A stretch of 64,000 bases of DNA from Parvularculaceae bacterium. GTDB taxonomy: Bacteria > Pseudomonadota > Alphaproteobacteria > Caulobacterales > Parvularculaceae. The stretch covers positions 48,533-112,532 of the forward strand of contig JANQMJ010000008.1 of the NCBI GenBank assembly GCA_028280115.1. The letters are read 5' to 3'. The first letter of the stretch is position 1. The number at the start of each line of letters is the position of its first letter. Below are positions 45,414-53,859 of the stretch, in pieces. A program made the position numbers and the translations under genes. The notes below the pieces were generated by a model. That model ran no database searches and had not been told where the DNA came from. It saw only the letters and a list, made by a program, of their open reading frames with translations.

Positions 45414-45929
45414 ATGTTGAAAATCACCAGACGCAGCGCAGCGCTCGGCCTGATCGGCGCGAACGTGGCGGCCTGCGCCGGCGAAGCGAAGGACGAAATG
45501 CCCGAACACAAAAGCCCCGATCCCGCCTCTATTCCCGACTACGACAAATGGCAGCTTTCGCAAAAGGAATGGAAAGAACGGCTCTCGCCCGAAGCTTACG
45601 CCGTTCTGCGCAAGGAGGGGACCGAACGGCCCGGTTCGAGCCCGCTCAATGATGAAAAGCGCGAAGGCGTTTTCGCCTGCGCCGGCTGCGGTTACGATCT
45701 TTTCCGCTCCGAAGCGAAATATGAAAGCGGCACCGGCTGGCCGAGTTTTTTCGACTATATTCCGGGCGCCCTCGGGTTTAAACGCGATCTCCGGCTGTGG
45801 ACGCCGCGTACGGAATATCACTGCGCGCGCTGCGGCGGCCATCAAGGCCATGTCTTCAAGGACGGCCCGCCGCCCACCGGTTTGCGCTATTGCAATAACG
45901 GCGTGGCGTTGACCTTCAAGCCGGCCTAG
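45414..45929 (+). CDS. msrB: Peptide-methionine (R)-S-oxide reductase MsrB with export signal
   Basis: A 171-residue MsrB. The reductase domain has the zinc site CAGCG and CARCGGHQGHVF, SGTGWPSFF, and the catalytic cysteine in LRYCNNGVAL. Before it lies an export signal with TRRSAALGLIGANVAAC, Tat-like and ending in a lipobox, so this is probably a periplasmic lipoprotein that repairs oxidised envelope proteins. Most MsrB enzymes are cytoplasmic. Its 3' end overlaps the convergent endolysin gene by 14 bp. Confidence 0.9.
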   Translation: MLKITRRSAALGLIGANVAACAGEAKDEMPEHKSPDPASIPDYDKWQLSQKEWKERLSPEAYAVLRKEGTERPGSSPLNDEKREGVFACAGCGYDLFRSEAKYESGTGWPSFFDYIPGALGFKRDLRLWTPRTEYHCARCGGHQGHVFKDGPPPTGLRYCNNGVALTFKPA

Positions 45930-46431
45930 CTTCGGGTTCTTTTTCATCGCCTTTCGTTTCTTCGAGCGTCAGGAACAGCGCCTTCTCCGCCGCCCGGCGG
46001 CGGGTCAGGCCCAAAACTTCGACTTTCTTGCCGCCGACGCGCGCCTTGTTCCACCAGGTGAGCGCTTCAGCCGCGCCAGCGTAGTTTCCTTGCTTCAAGC
46101 GCTTTGCCGCTGTCGACCGTTCGAACGCATGAAAGCCCACATTGAAGATGAACGAGATGAGCGCATCATACTGATTTTGGTTGAGCGTCACTGAATTTAT
46201 ATCGGCCCATAAATTCAGATTGTCCTGGAAAGGGCCCAAATCTTCACGCAGGAGCGCGTCTGCTTCTTCTTGCGTGATCGCGCTTTGCGGTCCGAAACGA
46301 CTGCCCGCGAAGCCGCTCGTATGACCGTAGCCGATGGTCCAGACGCCGGCGACATCCTGATAGGCCTTAAGACGTAGACCTTCCCAGCGCTTGATGAAGC
46401 AGGCGCCATTTTCGGAGATTTGCATTGTCAT
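45916..46431 (-). CDS. GH24 endolysin (phage-type lysozyme)
   Basis: A 171-residue muramidase. The catalytic core reads FIKRWEGLRLKAYQDVAG and VWTIGYGHTSG, giving the Glu-Asp-Thr triad of T4-type lysozyme. QNQYDALISFIFNVG and LTRRRAAEKALFL follow as in family members. There is no signal peptide. Its ATG overlaps the stop of the DUF2793 gene (ATGA), so the two are translationally coupled. It is a phage or gene-transfer-agent lysis function. Confidence 0.9.
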   Translation of the reverse strand: MTMQISENGACFIKRWEGLRLKAYQDVAGVWTIGYGHTSGFAGSRFGPQSAITQEEADALLREDLGPFQDNLNLWADINSVTLNQNQYDALISFIFNVGFHAFERSTAAKRLKQGNYAGAAEALTWWNKARVGGKKVEVLGLTRRRAAEKALFLTLEETKGDEKEPEARPA

Positions 46432-47693
46432 ATGCTGCCTCTTCCCCTTCCGGCCGTTTCCAGCGCCTTGACCCGCTCGTTTAGCTGTTCGATCAGCACC
46501 GCCTGGATTTCGGCCGTCTCGACCAGGCGCTGGATCCATTCGCCGGCCGCCATCGGGGCGTTTATGGGATCGTATTTTTCCTCGTTGGGCATCGACGTCA
46601 GGTGGCGTTTTTCCTTCCAGTGCCTGGCGTAGCCGTCCAGCGTCAGCGGGTCGTGCTCAGCGCCGATTCTGGAAAGAAATTTGCGAAGCGGCTCATGCCG
46701 GCGGACTTCGATGCGTTCGGTTTCGAGGCCGCTGTCGCCCTCCTGGAAAATGCGGTCGGGGATCTTTCTATCCCATTTTTCAAGATCGGCGGTTCCGTCA
46801 AGCGCCTGGTCGAAAACATAGCACGTTAAAAGCGTATTATCGTCGTAGACGGCCGTCGCGTTGATCGTGCCGGCCCCCTTGTCGCCCCCGGACGCGCCCT
46901 GCATGAAAAGTCCTTGCCTCACTTCAAAACGGCGGCTTCTCGAGCCTCCGGCGATCGTCGTCAACGCGAATGAGGCGTCCTCGCTGCCCGCCGTGTTGTC
47001 GACCATGATAATTTCGAAATAGGCGTAAAGCTCGTTGACGCTGGCCGAATCCTTGCCCCAATAGTTGAAGCGTCCAAGAATTTCGTTCGCGCCGCTGGCG
47101 CCTTCGGACATGAAGTTGACGGTGACGCCGACCGCCGATGTTGTCGGGTTGAAAGACGACCTGAAGGTGACAACGTTCGTACCCGTTGCTTTGAATTCGG
47201 CGGCGCCGGCGCTGTCGATGTTCAGCTTTTCGACATTGCCCAGAACGAGGCTGAACTCGTCATCCGCCGGCGCATGGATATAGCTGTCCGCGTCGGCGTC
47301 GAGCGTTAGATCTTCGCCATTAAGATCATAGGCGCCTGTTTGCGCAGAGCCCTGGATTTGCGCCCATGCACTGCCGTCGTAGACATGAAGCTCGTCGACA
47401 TCATCGATCCACGCCCGCCAGCCTTCGGCGGGCACGATCTCGACCCAGGCGCCGTCCTGCCAGGCGGCGATCGAATGCTGGGCGTAGGCGGCCCAGTCCG
47501 TCCCGGTTGGGCTCGCTGGGAGGATATAGGCGTCGCCGTCCGCCGGCGAACCCGGCTGGGCGGATGTCGTCCGTGACAGGACCGTCTGCTGCACCAGCTG
47601 GTCGAGACGCCGGAAGGTCTCGTTCACCGTCACATGTTTTTGCGCCTGGGACGGCGCCAGATAGCTCAGCGAAAGGCGGGGGGACTGCTCCAT
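46428..47693 (-). CDS. DUF2793 tail-fibre-like protein
   Basis: A 421-residue protein. The N-terminal third is a DUF2793 domain (LSLSYLAPSQAQKHVTVNE, and GDAYILPASPTGTDWAAYA). The middle is beta-rich with short repeats typical of fibres. The C-terminus has a coiled-coil segment (AEIQAVLIEQLNERVKALET) that could trimerise. DUF2793 occurs in tail fibres of alphaproteobacterial phages and, as I recall, in a gene transfer agent fibre. ATG at 47693. No head, portal or tail-tube genes are nearby. Confidence 0.8.
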   Translation of the reverse strand: MEQSPRLSLSYLAPSQAQKHVTVNETFRRLDQLVQQTVLSRTTSAQPGSPADGDAYILPASPTGTDWAAYAQHSIAAWQDGAWVEIVPAEGWRAWIDDVDELHVYDGSAWAQIQGSAQTGAYDLNGEDLTLDADADSYIHAPADDEFSLVLGNVEKLNIDSAGAAEFKATGTNVVTFRSSFNPTTSAVGVTVNFMSEGASGANEILGRFNYWGKDSASVNELYAYFEIIMVDNTAGSEDASFALTTIAGGSRSRRFEVRQGLFMQGASGGDKGAGTINATAVYDDNTLLTCYVFDQALDGTADLEKWDRKIPDRIFQEGDSGLETERIEVRRHEPLRKFLSRIGAEHDPLTLDGYARHWKEKRHLTSMPNEEKYDPINAPMAAGEWIQRLVETAEIQAVLIEQLNERVKALETAGRGRGSI

Positions 47694-47991
47694 GGGGGCC
47701 CTTTTCAAACGCAACAAAATCTTGGGCGCAGCATAAGACCGCCAAGACGATGGCCGATAAGTTCCCCGGCGCCGGCCGGCGCGCCTGGCGCCGCCGCTTA
47801 GAGATTTCCCGGAAAATCAGGCTTTTTTCACAACCGAAGGGCGAGCGCGCGCAACTGCGACGCGAACCATGTTGCGTGCCGCGCACCAAGAGACCGGCGG
47901 CGAATGCGCCTTCCGGCCGCCCCTCGCATCGCCCTTCACTGGGCGCGCCGGATCGCGTTATAGCCCCCGCCGACAGCTAAGGAGCGCGCCG
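47694..47991. other. Intergenic region between DUF2793 gene and mscS, no feature seen
   Basis: About 300 bp separating divergent genes. Longer frames here are antisense or upstream extensions of the neighbours without ribosome sites. It must hold both promoters, but I cannot assign boxes. An AAGGAG lies just before the MscS start. Confidence 0.5.
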
Positions 47992-48855
47992 ATGCAAAGC
48001 GAAAGCGGAACCAATCTGAGCGATATCAGCAATATCAACGTGGCGATGGAGTTTTTCTCCGGCTTCATCGATAGGGCCGCCGCGTTTTTGCCCAGCGTTA
48101 TCGGCGCCCTGATCGTTCTCGTACTCGGCCTGTGGATCGCCGGCCGCGTCAAGAAGGTCGCCGGGCGCGCCATGGAACGCACCGGCAAGATCGACGCGAC
48201 GTTGAGCAGTTTTCTTTCAAGCCTGATCTATTACGGCCTGGTCGCGCTGGTGCTGATCACTACATTGGGCATTTTCGGCGTGCCGACGACGAGCTTTGCT
48301 GCAATCATCGGCGCGGCGGGTCTGGCCATCGGCCTGTCGCTGCAGGGCACGCTCGGCCATGTCGCCTCCGGCGTCATGATGCTCGGCTTTCGGCCGTTCG
48401 ACGTGGGCGATTATGTGGAAGCGGCGGGCGTTTCAGGTTCGGTCCGGTCTATCGGTCTTTTCACCACCGTGCTGGCCACCGCCGACAACAAAATGATCAT
48501 CATTCCCAACGGCAAGATATTCGACGACGTGATCACCAACTATGCCGGCTATGATACGCGCCGGGTCGATTTCGTGTTCGGCGTTTCCTATAGCGACGAT
48601 CTCGACAAGGCGATGGCGCTGATCCGCGCGGAAGTCGACAAGGACGCCCGCATCAACGCCGATCCCGAACCGGTGATCGCGGTCGACAATCTCGGCGACT
48701 CGTCGGTCGACATCATCTGCCGGGTCTGGGTCGCAGGAAGCGATTATTTCCCCGTCAAATGGGCGCTGATCAAGGCGGTCAAGGAGCGCTTCGACGCCGA
48801 AGGAGTTTCCATCCCCTTCCCCACACGCTCGGTCTATACGGAAAAAGCGGCGTAA
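47992..48855 (+). CDS. Small-conductance mechanosensitive channel (MscS family)
   Basis: A 287-residue inner-membrane channel that opens on hypo-osmotic shock. Three N-terminal helices are visible; the pore helix TM3 reads IIGAAGLAIGLSLQGTLGHV, followed by ASGVMMLGFRPFDVGDYVE and the beta-domain. The cytoplasmic vestibule contains KMIIIPNGKIFDDVITNYAG and the C-terminal alpha/beta domain. It has the short, E. coli MscS-like length. ATG at 47992 follows AAGGAG. Confidence 0.92.
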   Translation: MQSESGTNLSDISNINVAMEFFSGFIDRAAAFLPSVIGALIVLVLGLWIAGRVKKVAGRAMERTGKIDATLSSFLSSLIYYGLVALVLITTLGIFGVPTTSFAAIIGAAGLAIGLSLQGTLGHVASGVMMLGFRPFDVGDYVEAAGVSGSVRSIGLFTTVLATADNKMIIIPNGKIFDDVITNYAGYDTRRVDFVFGVSYSDDLDKAMALIRAEVDKDARINADPEPVIAVDNLGDSSVDIICRVWVAGSDYFPVKWALIKAVKERFDAEGVSIPFPTRSVYTEKAA

Positions 48856-49061
48856 TCGGCGCCGCGTTCGGCGCGGCGCGCCAACGTTTCGCCGCAAAGC
48901 GGTTGCCGGCGCGCAAAGCCGCCTTCAAAGTGCGAAGGCGCGCCAGTTGCGTAAGACGATGTAAAATCGTCCGGGGGCCTTCCAGGAGCCGCGTTTTCAT
49001 CGCACGTCCTGACGGCCTTCTTGGCGCGACATCAAAACGGCAAAGAAAAGGATCAAGACTC

Positions 49062-49613
49062 ATGACGACCGATATCAACGCCGCCCGCCGGGCGAACCGT
49101 TCACATCCTGTGCGAAGCTTTCTTATATCGGGCGCGGCGGCGCTCGCCGCTTTCGCCATGGCGCCCTCGGCGGCCCACGCCCATGACAAAGGCATAACCA
49201 TAAACGGCTGGCATTTCAGCGACGATGAAGCGTTTTTGGACAAGCTCATCGAAATGGACGCCGACGACATCGACGAATTGCGCGAGGAAATGGCCGATGC
49301 GCGCGCGGAAATCGCCGAGGCCATCGACGAAATCGAAGACGCCCGGGCCGAAGCCGCGTCCGCCGAAGGCGGCGCGGCGGTGGTTACAATCGCGCTGGCG
49401 GCGGCGGAAGCGGCCGTATCGACGGCGACCGAAGCCGCGCTTGGCGAAGTCAAACGCGCGCTTGACCGCGCCGAAGACCGGCTCGATTCGATCAAGTCGA
49501 CCTTGAGCGCGGCAGAAGTCGCCGAAACCCAATTGGCGATCGATGTGATGCGCGAGGAAATCGATTCGCTCGAAGACGCCCTGGCCGAGCTTTCCGCCGC
49601 GATGAAGGCGTAG
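49062..49613 (+). CDS. Secreted acidic coiled-coil protein, unknown function
   Basis: A 183-residue protein with a signal peptide cleaved near AAHAHDKG (about residue 41). The mature part is highly charged and helical: a long coiled coil rich in Glu, Asp and Ala (DIDELREEMADARAEIAEAI) with a hydrophobic alanine-rich interruption in the middle. No family is recognised. A GAAAAGGA ribosome site precedes ATG 49062. The 206 bp before it contains no other gene. Confidence 0.7.
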   Translation: MTTDINAARRANRSHPVRSFLISGAAALAAFAMAPSAAHAHDKGITINGWHFSDDEAFLDKLIEMDADDIDELREEMADARAEIAEAIDEIEDARAEAASAEGGAAVVTIALAAAEAAVSTATEAALGEVKRALDRAEDRLDSIKSTLSAAEVAETQLAIDVMREEIDSLEDALAELSAAMKA

Positions 49614-49711
49614 AGTCGGTTACGGATCGGACGGATCGCCCGCTCATCCCGGACGCGCAGCATCGCTTGATTTGTCATTCCGGGGCGCGCCCCGACCGCG
49701 AAGGCGGGCGT

Positions 49712-50041
49712 TTATTCCGCCGCGTCGGGGCGCATGAGTTGTTCCATGCGCGCAATATAGGCGATCCACGCCTCGCGCCCCGTATCGGTCAGATGACAGA
49801 TGGTCAGCGGCCGGCGGCCGGAGAATTTCTTTTCGACGCGGATATAACCCGCTTCCTCAAGCTTGCGGATATGGACGGAAAGATTGCCGTCGGTCACGCC
49901 CACTTTCGAACGCAAAAGCGTGAAATCCGCCGCCCCGGCGCCGGACAGATACGCCATCACGGAAAGCCGCACACGGCCGTGGACGACGTCGTCAATGCCG
50001 CGATAATCGAAACCGTTCTGATCCTCGCGTCGTCCCGCCAT
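49712..50041 (-). CDS. Winged-helix transcriptional regulator (MarR/PadR-like)
   Basis: A 109-residue single winged-helix protein. It begins with a short lead, then VVHGRVRLSVMAYLSGAGAA, the recognition helix region VTDGNLSVHIRKLEEAGYI and the wing VEKKFSGRRPLTICHLT. This matches the small ArsR/MarR-like regulators often encoded beside a membrane protein. The start is 6 bp past the stop of the membrane protein gene, so the two are one operon, and a perfect palindrome upstream of the operon is a good candidate for its operator. Confidence 0.85.
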   Translation of the reverse strand: MAGRREDQNGFDYRGIDDVVHGRVRLSVMAYLSGAGAADFTLLRSKVGVTDGNLSVHIRKLEEAGYIRVEKKFSGRRPLTICHLTDTGREAWIAYIARMEQLMRPDAAE

Positions 50042-50046
50042 GTCCG

Positions 50047-50685
50047 TCAGACGACATCTGATGGTTCACGCCGCATCAGGATCACCCCAGGCACGAACGC
50101 ACACAAAAGAACGCCGATGCCGGCGACCAGCGGCTGGAAGACGCTCGACATGAGGAACAGACAGATGATCGAAAAACCCCAGGCGGCGGTTGCAAAATAA
50201 CGCATCCACGGCGCCTGCGCCGCGGCGGCGGTGGCGAAGAACGCAACGCCGAACAGGCCGAAACTGACAGGGAACATCAGATTGAACAGGAAATAGGCCG
50301 GCACGCCGAGCCCTGTGTAGTTGTCATGGGCAAACATCATCGCGATCCAGAAAACGGAAACGAACAGACCGACAGACAACCACACGTCGCCCGCCGTCTT
50401 GTTGCCGAGCGTCGCTGCGCCGGGCTTGGCGTCGACACGGCGGCCGACGGTCATGGTAAGCACCCAACCGGCGACGAATGCGGCAATCCACGGCGCGAAT
50501 CCGCCGGCGGCGCCAAGCGAAATCCATCCGATCGTGTCGGCGTAGACGATCAGCGCCGTCGCGCCGATGAGCCCGCCCCAGATGACGTATAAAACGCCAT
50601 TGACCAGGGGCGTGTTGCGTCCTTCTTCGGCCAGCGCTTTCACATAGGCGAGTTCGCTCGCCAGATCCTCTTTGGATGACGGCAT
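50047..50685 (-). CDS. Membrane protein cotranscribed with winged-helix regulator
   Basis: A 212-residue protein with a charged N-terminal helix (SSKEDLASELAYVKALAEEG) and six predicted membrane helices, in pairs such as NGVLYVIWGGLIGATALIVY and GIGVLLCAFVPGVILM. ATG at 50685 follows CAGGAG. No function is known. Pairing with a small winged-helix gene is common in alphaproteobacteria and suggests a regulated membrane sensor or stress protein. Confidence 0.8.
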   Translation of the reverse strand: MPSSKEDLASELAYVKALAEEGRNTPLVNGVLYVIWGGLIGATALIVYADTIGWISLGAAGGFAPWIAAFVAGWVLTMTVGRRVDAKPGAATLGNKTAGDVWLSVGLFVSVFWIAMMFAHDNYTGLGVPAYFLFNLMFPVSFGLFGVAFFATAAAAQAPWMRYFATAAWGFSIICLFLMSSVFQPLVAGIGVLLCAFVPGVILMRREPSDVV

Positions 50686-50703
50686 CTCAGTCTCCTGCAA
50701 ATT

Positions 50704-50722
50704 CACTTTATAAAATAAAGTG
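50704..50722. promoter_or_regulatory. Perfect palindromic operator upstream of the membrane/regulator operon
   Basis: CACTTTAT-AAA-ATAAAGTG has perfect 8-bp arms around a 3-bp centre, ending 19 bp before the start codon of the membrane protein gene. It includes an AT-rich -10-like core (TATAAA on the minus strand). This position suits autorepression by the winged-helix protein encoded second in the operon. Confidence 0.65.
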
Positions 50723-51021
50723 CCTGGACCGCCCATTCAAGACCCGGCGCGACGCGGGGAACAAAGCCGCCGAACGGCTTGCCGAGCGAGGAGACCGTCC
50801 TGGCGCAAAGGCGCAATCCGGCTGGGGCAGGCGCGCCCGCCCTTTATTGATATCGCCGCCGTCTTGCGCGGCCTTGAAGCCGGCTATGGCGCCGGTTCGG
50901 CTGCGCGGGCCATTGCGCTTGTCCATTTTGGCGCGCATGAGAAGCGGTTTGGCGCGGCGCAGATTGACATGCGCCTCGCGACGCGGGGAGAGTAGCGATA
51001 CGCGCGGCAGAAAGACCCTTC
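50723..51021. other. Intergenic region, no gene supported
   Basis: About 300 bp between divergent transcription units. A plus-strand frame of 91 codons exists but is Arg/Ala-rich, lacks a ribosome site and looks like chance in GC-rich sequence. No RNA gene or repeat is evident. Confidence 0.5.
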
Positions 51022-51630
51022 ATGATCAAAAAACGCTCACTGATAAGCATCGCCTGGGCCGCAGCGCTGACGCCGAGCCTCGCAGCGACGGGCGCCAACG
51101 CGGCGGAGACGGCCCAAACCGCCGCCGCCCAATGTGCGCAGGACGTTTCGCCTTATCGGGATTTTGATTTTCTGATCGGCGAGTGGGATTTTGTAATGGC
51201 GAACGGCCAAAAGGTCGCCGATCATACGTACACAAAGCGGGAGAGCGGCTGCCTGATCGTTGAAGACTGGCGCACGCTTTCCGGCGATACGGGACTCAGC
51301 ATCAAATATGTGGATCCCGAGACAGGGCGCTGGCGTTCCGTCTGGATGAGCGCCAGTTTTCATATCGATTATGCGGGTGAGAAGCGCGATGACGGCGCCA
51401 TGGTGCTGGAAGGGCGCATGTTCCCAAACAATGAAACCGGCAAGCGCATCATCAACGGCCGCGTCATTCCTGATGACGACGGCAAAACCGCCAGGGTTAG
51501 AGGCGTGTGGACGCCGCTCGATGACGGGTCGGTCGCTCAGGAATTTCTGATCTACAATTTTGAACAAGACGCCTGGGAAAGTTTTTTCGCCGGCGTCGAT
51601 CGCCCGAAATCCGCGCGCGAAACGCAATAG
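51022..51630 (+). CDS. Secreted protein of unknown function (DUF1579-like)
   Basis: A 202-residue protein with a signal peptide cleaved after ANA (about residue 27). The mature part starts FDFLIGEWDFVMANGQKVAD and has repeated amphipathic strands with WRSVWMSASFHIDYAG and GVWTPLDDGSVAQEF, a lipocalin-like barrel pattern seen in DUF1579 and related families. Ligand and role unknown. ATG at 51022 precedes a basic, hydrophobic leader typical of Sec export. Confidence 0.7.
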   Translation: MIKKRSLISIAWAAALTPSLAATGANAAETAQTAAAQCAQDVSPYRDFDFLIGEWDFVMANGQKVADHTYTKRESGCLIVEDWRTLSGDTGLSIKYVDPETGRWRSVWMSASFHIDYAGEKRDDGAMVLEGRMFPNNETGKRIINGRVIPDDDGKTARVRGVWTPLDDGSVAQEFLIYNFEQDAWESFFAGVDRPKSARETQ

Positions 51631-51692
51631 CGTAAACAGCAACCGCTTTCCTTCGCCGTCTCGCCGCATTCACGGTCGGGACCGCCGTCGCT

Positions 51693-52139
51693 CTAACGCA
51701 CCGCCTCTTCTTCCGTAAGCGGAATGGTTTTGACGACGACGTCCCGTGCAAGATCGTAAATCACGATCATCTCGCCTTCGGCCGTCGCGACGCGCAGCGC
51801 CAGCCGGTCGCCGTCGAGCGCCATGGAACCGATATCCGCGCCCGCAGGCAGCACGATCACAGGCTCAACGCGCGGCGCCGACGCCGGAACCGGCAGGGCG
51901 GCGGCGGGCATGGACGCAGCTTCGGAGGCGGCGGCCGCCGGCGCCTCGTCCGGCCCGCGCAGAAGCGTGATGATCCCCAGCACCACCACGAGAAACACTA
52001 CCGGCATGGTGAAAATGATGATCAGCAGATTGCGCGCGCCGATGGCCGCGGCGACCCCGGCAAAGCCGGTCTGCGGCGTTTCGGGAAAGTCGAGCCGGTC
52101 GCGTTCGGATTCGTTCTGGTTTTCCTTGTCGACTGTCAC
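51693..52139 (-). CDS. Single-pass membrane protein (DUF6476-like)
   Basis: A 148-residue protein: an acidic N-terminal cytoplasmic part, one membrane helix (LLIIIFTMPVVFLVVVLGII), an Ala/Pro-rich linker, and a small beta-rich C-terminal part (LDGDRLALRVATAEGEMIV) ending in a charged tail. It starts with GTG at 52139, which has AAGGAG eight bases upstream. Small alphaproteobacterial proteins of this layout sit next to rluD-like genes. No function known. Divergent from the pseudouridine synthase gene. Confidence 0.65.
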   Translation of the reverse strand: MTVDKENQNESERDRLDFPETPQTGFAGVAAAIGARNLLIIIFTMPVVFLVVVLGIITLLRGPDEAPAAAASEAASMPAAALPVPASAPRVEPVIVLPAGADIGSMALDGDRLALRVATAEGEMIVIYDLARDVVVKTIPLTEEEAVR

Positions 52140-52207
52140 GTTCGCGCTCCTTGCGTCGCGGCGGACCGGTTTGACTAAAGACGCCGGGCCGCCTAGGCCG
52201 CCCGCTT

Positions 52208-53263
52208 ATGGCCAACCAAGGACCGCCGCTCAAGCCCGAAACCGCCGATGCGGCGCGCCGGTTCCGCATCGGCGCGGATGATGCCGGCGCAAGGCTTGAT
52301 AAATGGTTGTCGGAGACCATCGAAAGCCTCACCCGCTCCCGCCTGAAGGCCCTGATCGAAGGCGGCGCCCTTTCCCGCAACGGGGCGGTCTTCACCGACC
52401 CCTCATGGAAAGTGCGCGAGGGCGAGGACTATTGCCTGACCATTCCCGCGCCCGCCGATCCGGCGCCGCAGGGCGAAGCCATTCCCCTCGACATCGCCTA
52501 TGAGGACGGCGACATCATCGTCGTCGACAAGCCCGCCGGGCTGGTGGTCCATCCCGCCGCGGGCAACTGGACCGGCACGCTGGTCAACGCGCTGATCCAT
52601 CATTGCGGGGACAGTCTTTCGGGGATCGGCGGCGTGGCCCGGCCCGGCGTGGTTCACCGCCTGGACAAAGATACCTCGGGCCTTCTTGTCGCCGCCAAGA
52701 ACGACCGCGCCCATCAGGGCCTGACCAAAGCGTTTTCCGCCCATGACATCGAACGCGTCTATGAAGCCGTCGTCGTCGGCGCGCCGCGGCCCGGCGTGGG
52801 GACGATCGATGCGCCCATCGCCCGCGCGCCGACGCAGCGAAAGAAAATGACCGTCGTCCGCGACGAAGATGAACGTCCAGACGCGCGTAGTGCAACGACG
52901 CATTACAAAGTGGCAGAAACCTTCGGGCGCAAACGCGCGAAACTTTCCGGCGATGCCCTGGCGTCTCTGGTCGCGTGCAGGCTCGAGACCGGCCGCACCC
53001 ATCAGATCCGCGTGCATCTGGCCTATATCGGCCACCCGCTGGTAGGCGACCCTGTCTATGGACGCGGGCCCGGCCTTGCCGGATTGAAACCCGGTGACAA
53101 CGCAGCCGACGCCGCCATCCAAGTCCTGAAAAAATTTCGGCGCCAGGCGTTGCATGCGCGCGTCTTAGGCTTTGACCATCCGATCAGCGGCCAATCCTTG
53201 CGCTTCGAGGCTGAACCGCCGGAAGATTTTCAACGCCTTAGAAGGGTGCTTGAGCGCCTTTAG
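52208..53263 (+). CDS. rluD: RluA-family 23S rRNA pseudouridine synthase (RluD-like)
   Basis: A 351-residue pseudouridine synthase. The N-terminal S4 RNA-binding domain (about residues 27-80) has GARLDKWLSETIESLTRSRL. The catalytic domain has VVDKPAGLVVHPAAGNW, the catalytic Asp in RPGVVHRLDKDTSGLLVAAK, and the C-terminal LETGRTHQIRVHLAYIGHPL. The S4 domain and these motifs fit RluD, which modifies helix 69. A roughly 20-residue insert near TMKVRDEDERP-like positions separates strands. Divergent from the membrane protein. Confidence 0.9.
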   Translation: MANQGPPLKPETADAARRFRIGADDAGARLDKWLSETIESLTRSRLKALIEGGALSRNGAVFTDPSWKVREGEDYCLTIPAPADPAPQGEAIPLDIAYEDGDIIVVDKPAGLVVHPAAGNWTGTLVNALIHHCGDSLSGIGGVARPGVVHRLDKDTSGLLVAAKNDRAHQGLTKAFSAHDIERVYEAVVVGAPRPGVGTIDAPIARAPTQRKKMTVVRDEDERPDARSATTHYKVAETFGRKRAKLSGDALASLVACRLETGRTHQIRVHLAYIGHPLVGDPVYGRGPGLAGLKPGDNAADAAIQVLKKFRRQALHARVLGFDHPISGQSLRFEAEPPEDFQRLRRVLERL

Positions 53264-53346
53264 CCCAACAAAAACCCACACCCGGCAGGCTGGCGTTTGA
53301 CTCATCTATTAATTTATGCTAAATTTTGCGCAAATTGGGGCATAGG

Positions 53347-53859
53347 ATGAGCGCAATTACAGAGAAGATCTTCGGGCTTCAAATCAAACGCGCGGCGGAG
53401 CTGATTGGCGAACAGGGGCGTGACGCCTTTTGGCTCACGGGCATAGCGCTCGACGCGCGTCTCATTTCCATCGCTACAGCGCTCTATGAAAACGGCGAAT
53501 GCACGTCGACTGATCTTGCCAACATTACCGGGTTTTCAAGACAGCTCGTCGAATCGCGCCTCAAGAAATTGCAAAACGAAGGCTACATCATTTCATCTCT
53601 ATCATCCGAAGACGGACGAAAACGCCTTTTTTCGATTGCGCCCAAACGCAAGCAAGAAGTTGCCGAAGCGGTCGCAATGATCGTCCACTTTGAAAAAGTT
53701 TACACAAAGCTTTGGAAAGAAATCGGCGTTGACTTAAGCGATGGCGTGTTGAAGCTGGAAAAAGCGTTGCGCACGCGGCCGCTGCTTGCCCGAATTTGCG
53801 ACGCATTCCCTGAATATGAAGACAAGATTGATCTGAAAGGCGCCGGTGATGCTGCTTAA
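53347..53859 (+). CDS. MarR-family transcriptional regulator
   Basis: A 170-residue winged-helix protein. The DNA-binding part has TSTDLANITGFSRQLVESRL and the wing LSSEDGRKRLFSI, flanked by dimerisation helices, as in MarR proteins. It overlaps the next gene by 11 bp and is therefore translationally coupled to the serine hydrolase, a likely regulatory target. The upstream AATTTATGCTAAATT stretch could serve as an AT-rich promoter. Composition is a little AT-richer than the neighbours. Confidence 0.85.
   Translation: MSAITEKIFGLQIKRAAELIGEQGRDAFWLTGIALDARLISIATALYENGECTSTDLANITGFSRQLVESRLKKLQNEGYIISSLSSEDGRKRLFSIAPKRKQEVAEAVAMIVHFEKVYTKLWKEIGVDLSDGVLKLEKALRTRPLLARICDAFPEYEDKIDLKGAGDAA

Noticed and set aside
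44313..45947. A 544-codon minus-strand frame
   Set aside because: Antisense to ubiA and msrB, both with complete catalytic motifs; composition is that of a shadow frame.
45916..47693. An intact prophage
   Set aside because: Only a fibre and an endolysin are present; no integrase, terminase, capsid or tail genes lie on either side.
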